A DNA stretch of 8,041 nt from Bacteroidota bacterium (GTDB lineage Bacteria > Bacteroidota > Bacteroidia > Flavobacteriales > Crocinitomicaceae), in NCBI GenBank assembly GCA_029558435.1, contig JAKQEZ010000379.1, forward strand, positions 1 to 8,041, in the 5' to 3' direction. The notes under the pieces were generated by a model. That model was not told the DNA's origin. It ran no database searches and saw only the letters and a program-made list of their open reading frames with translations. Position numbers and translations under genes: made by a program. This document shows positions 6,473 through 8,041 of the stretch, piece after piece (the stretch's first letter is position 1; the number at the start of each line of letters is the position of its first letter).

Positions 6473-7342
6473 ATGAGCCAGAAAAAAATGTTCACTGAAG
6501 GGTGGGCTGATTATGAACTAATTGATGCCGGAGGTGGCAAAAAATTAGAACGTTGGGGAAAAATTATCACTATTCGTCCAGAAATTCAGGCCTATTTTAA
6601 AAGTGAAATTCCTTTTGAAAAATGGTATCAAATGGCGCATTGGGAATTTATCCAAAAAGGAAGTAGTGGAAAGTGGAAAAAACTTCAAGAAAATGCCCCT
6701 CAAGAATGGACAATTGCCTACAAGCATTTGAAATTCAAACTATCGTTGACCAAGTTTAAACACGTTGGACTTTTTCCTGAACAACGAACCAACTGGGATT
6801 ACATCGATAAACACATCACATCGGATGATCGTTTTTTAAATTTATTTGCCTACACAGGTGCCGCATCTTTAGTGGCTCGCTATAACGGTGCAGAAACCTT
6901 GCATGTGGATTCTGTGAAACCAATTGTAAGTTGGGCAAAGGAAAACATGGAACTTTCACGCTTGCTCAATGTAAAATGGGTGGTGGAAGATGCTTTGAAA
7001 TTTGCACAACGCGAAGAAAAACGTGGCAATACCTACAAGGGAATAATCATGGATCCGCCAGCTTGGGGAATTGGTGCAAAAGGTGAAAAATGGAAGTTGG
7101 AAGAAAAAATTGACGAATTACTCTCATCTGCAGCTAATTTGATTGAAGAAAATGGTTTTTTAATTGTCAACACGTATTCTCCACAACTTACATTGGATGA
7201 ATTGAAGGGTTTAGCAGAGCTTTATTTCTCAGAAAACACTTATGACATTAAAGAATTGTGGATGAAAAGCACCAGTGGTAAGGAACTTTATTTTGGAAAT
7301 ATTTTACGTGTTTCTTTTACCAGTGATTCTAACGAAAAATAG
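6473..7342 (+). CDS. Class I SAM-dependent methyltransferase, RlmI/RlmK-like (Methyltrans_SAM type)
   Basis: This is a 289-aa cytoplasmic enzyme with a Rossmann-fold SAM domain. The N-terminal part (about 10-100: GWADYELIDAGGGKKLERWG, then the WEF and KHVGLFPEQ segments) precedes motif I LNLFAYTGAAS (122-132), acidic Asp146 at the end of the next strand (LHVDSVK), Asp173 (VEDALKF) that would contact the adenine, and motif IV DPPAWG (194-199). This order and the NLFAYTG and DPP motifs fit the family of 23S rRNA methyltransferases RlmI (m5C1962) and RlmK (m7G2069), so rRNA is the likely substrate. Two differences stand out. There is no N-terminal PUA domain as in RlmI, and the strand after motif IV reads FLIVNTYSPQ (229-238) where m5C enzymes carry a catalytic Cys, so a cytosine-C5 reaction is unlikely. 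It starts 5 bp after the membrane-TPR gene and ends the operon. A protein or small-molecule target is possible. Confidence 0.87.
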   Translation: MSQKKMFTEGWADYELIDAGGGKKLERWGKIITIRPEIQAYFKSEIPFEKWYQMAHWEFIQKGSSGKWKKLQENAPQEWTIAYKHLKFKLSLTKFKHVGLFPEQRTNWDYIDKHITSDDRFLNLFAYTGAASLVARYNGAETLHVDSVKPIVSWAKENMELSRLLNVKWVVEDALKFAQREEKRGNTYKGIIMDPPAWGIGAKGEKWKLEEKIDELLSSAANLIEENGFLIVNTYSPQLTLDELKGLAELYFSENTYDIKELWMKSTSGKELYFGNILRVSFTSDSNEK

Positions 7343-7392
7343 TGTCATTGAAAGGTAAGTTTATTTTTTAACAATTTTATTTTTATTCTTTC

Positions 7393-7422
7393 TTGCTTTC
7401 AATAGGTTAAATGTTATATTTG
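7393..7422 (+). promoter_or_regulatory. Bacteroidota-type promoter of the SRPBCC gene
   Basis: TTG (7393-7395), a 19-bp spacer and TATATTTG (7415-7422) match the -33/-7 consensus with ideal spacing, 32 bp before the ATG at 7455. It is the clearest promoter in the window. It lies in the 112-bp gap after the methyltransferase, so the downstream gene is probably its own transcription unit. I saw no clear terminator in 7343-7392. Confidence 0.72.
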
Positions 7423-7454
7423 TTCTAAACGAATAGATACCACTCAAATAACTT

Positions 7455-7880
7455 ATGAAAGAAAGTCCTCTAGAATCTTTGGTTGTAAGCGTCAAAATCA
7501 ACAAAACGATTAGCGACGTTTGGAACGCTTGGTCCAACCCAGAATTGATGCCTAATTGGCTCGTGATTTACGATAATTTTGAAGCAAAAATTATCAAATT
7601 TGAGTTCAGAACAGGCGGCGATTCTAATTATATCATGGCTTCCAAGGATGGTAAATTGAACTATGCCTACAACAGTATAATTTCATTAATTATTCCTTTT
7701 GAAAAAATTGAATATCATCTTGAGGATGGACGTACAGCTATTTTAAGTTTTTCTGTGACTAAACATCAAACAATGGTGCAAATGGAGTTTGAGCCTGTTG
7801 CCCATCAGGATGTTGGTGCTCAACTTTTTGCTTGGCAAACAATATTGGATAATTTTAAAAACTATTTGGAACGTGAATAA
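7455..7880 (+). CDS. START/AHSA1-type SRPBCC domain protein
   Basis: This is a 141-aa soluble single-domain protein. It has the pattern of the AHSA1 (activator of Hsp90 ATPase homologue 1-like) branch of the helix-grip SRPBCC fold: an opening strand VVSVKINKTISDVWNAWSNPELMPNWL (10-36) in which the W-x-x-W-x-x-P-E-x-M-x-x-W spacing is typical, a strand GRTAILSFSVTKHQTMVQMEFEP (92-114), and a closing helix with FAWQTILDNFKNYLE (125-139), equivalent to the usual W-x-x-x-L-x-x-L-x-x-x-L-E. These proteins form a deep hydrophobic cavity for lipids or small ligands, and bacterial members are mostly of unknown function. The length is normal and the start is well placed behind a strong promoter. It stands alone, with a promoter before it and a strong palindromic terminator 2 bp after its stop, so the neighbours say nothing about its ligand. 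Confidence 0.88.
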   Translation: MKESPLESLVVSVKINKTISDVWNAWSNPELMPNWLVIYDNFEAKIIKFEFRTGGDSNYIMASKDGKLNYAYNSIISLIIPFEKIEYHLEDGRTAILSFSVTKHQTMVQMEFEPVAHQDVGAQLFAWQTILDNFKNYLERE

Positions 7881-7881
7881 A

Positions 7882-7940
7882 ACAAAAAAGTCGCTTTTGA
7901 GCCACGAATGGTCGGAAGAAATTTCTTCCGACTTTTTTGT
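7882..7940. terminator. Palindromic, probably bidirectional terminator interrupted by a 21-bp segment
   Basis: An 11-bp perfect stem (7911-7921, GTCGGAAGAAA, with 7922-7932) is followed directly by six T (7933-7938), a textbook intrinsic terminator for the SRPBCC gene. The outer ends also match: ACAAAAAAGTCG (7882-7893) is the exact reverse complement of 7929-7940. Removing 7894-7914 would leave a perfect 38-bp palindrome with A-tract and T-tract ends, so it looks like a symmetric bidirectional terminator into which 21 bp were added. The extra piece is CTTTTGAGCCACGAATG plus a second copy of GTCG. Confidence 0.85.
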
Positions 7941-7972
7941 ATTTATTAACCTTTAAATGTTGATATAAACAA

Positions 7973-7987
7973 CTGATTATCAATAAA
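7973..7987. repeat. First copy of a 15-bp repeat around a candidate promoter
   Basis: CTGATTATCAATAAA matches the segment at 8027-8041 at 13 of 15 positions in the same orientation. Its core TGATTATCA (7974-7982) is nearly palindromic (TGAT-T-ATCA). It ends 5 bp before the candidate -33 element at 7993, a position suited to a regulator site. No protein is known to bind it. Confidence 0.5.
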
Positions 7988-7992
7988 ATAAC

Positions 7993-8023
7993 TTGTTTTT
8001 AAGCTTTATTTTACTTATCTTTA
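7993..8023 (+). promoter_or_regulatory. Candidate rightward promoter for a gene beyond the window
   Basis: TTG (7993-7995), a 20-bp spacer and TATCTTTA (8016-8023) fit the Bacteroidota promoter with one mismatch in the last -7 base. It lies in the roughly 100-bp non-coding stretch after the terminator and points off the right edge, so it would serve the next gene if that is on the plus strand. The AT-rich surroundings make a chance match possible. Confidence 0.45.
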
Positions 8024-8026
8024 ATG

Positions 8027-8041
8027 CTGATAATCAATATA
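8027..8041. repeat. Second copy of the 15-bp repeat, at the window edge
   Basis: CTGATAATCAATATA repeats 7973-7987 with two differences, 54 bp away start to start. Its core TGATAATCA (8028-8036) is also the exact reverse complement of the first copy's core. It begins 3 bp after the candidate -7 element, around where transcription would start. It may continue outside the window. Confidence 0.5.

Noticed and set aside
7343..7392. Possible terminator after the methyltransferase
   Set aside because: T-rich runs are present but no stem of useful length precedes them.

Overview
The window comes from an AT-rich member of the Bacteroidota, most likely a flavobacterium-like lineage. Three things point there. 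Promoters match the Bacteroidota TTG / TAnnTTTG pattern, best at 7393-7422. Gene starts lack Shine-Dalgarno sequences and are often preceded by A-rich stretches. The gene content includes a TPR-containing LytS-type sensor kinase with a LytTR regulator and Bacteroidota-style ABC ATPase motifs. The genus cannot be told from the sequence alone.

Left half (1-5341), all on the minus strand and transcribed leftward. In transcription order it holds a secreted/membrane TPR sensor histidine kinase (736 aa), a LytTR response regulator (248 aa), a FecCD/BtuC-family permease (328 aa), a FecE/BtuD-family ATPase (about 236-238 aa), and, after 65 bases, the first 198 residues of a bifunctional phosphoglucose/phosphomannose isomerase cut by the window edge. 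The first four are spaced by 12 bp, 17 bp and an overlap, so they look like one transcript: a two-component system joined to the inner-membrane half of a metal-chelate/cobalamin/heme-type importer. No substrate-binding protein or TonB-dependent receptor is present in the window.

Divergent region (5342-5444): 103 bp with candidate promoters facing both ways and an 8-bp inverted repeat lying between and over them.

Right half (5445-7880), all on the plus strand. A RidA-superfamily protein, a small two-helix membrane protein with TPR-like repeats, and a class I SAM-dependent methyltransferase are separated by 12 and 5 bp and probably form an operon. A START/AHSA1-type (SRPBCC) protein follows behind its own near-perfect promoter. 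It ends at a strong palindromic terminator that looks interrupted by a short 21-bp insertion-like segment.

Right edge (7941-8041): no gene. It holds a candidate rightward promoter flanked by two near-identical 15-bp repeats, so the next gene probably starts just past the window.

I saw no mobile element, CRISPR array, RNA gene or defence system. The genes are mostly recognisable families. The less ordinary points are the coupling of the two-component system to the transporter genes, the residue substitutions in the transporter subunits, and the two non-coding structures at the right end.
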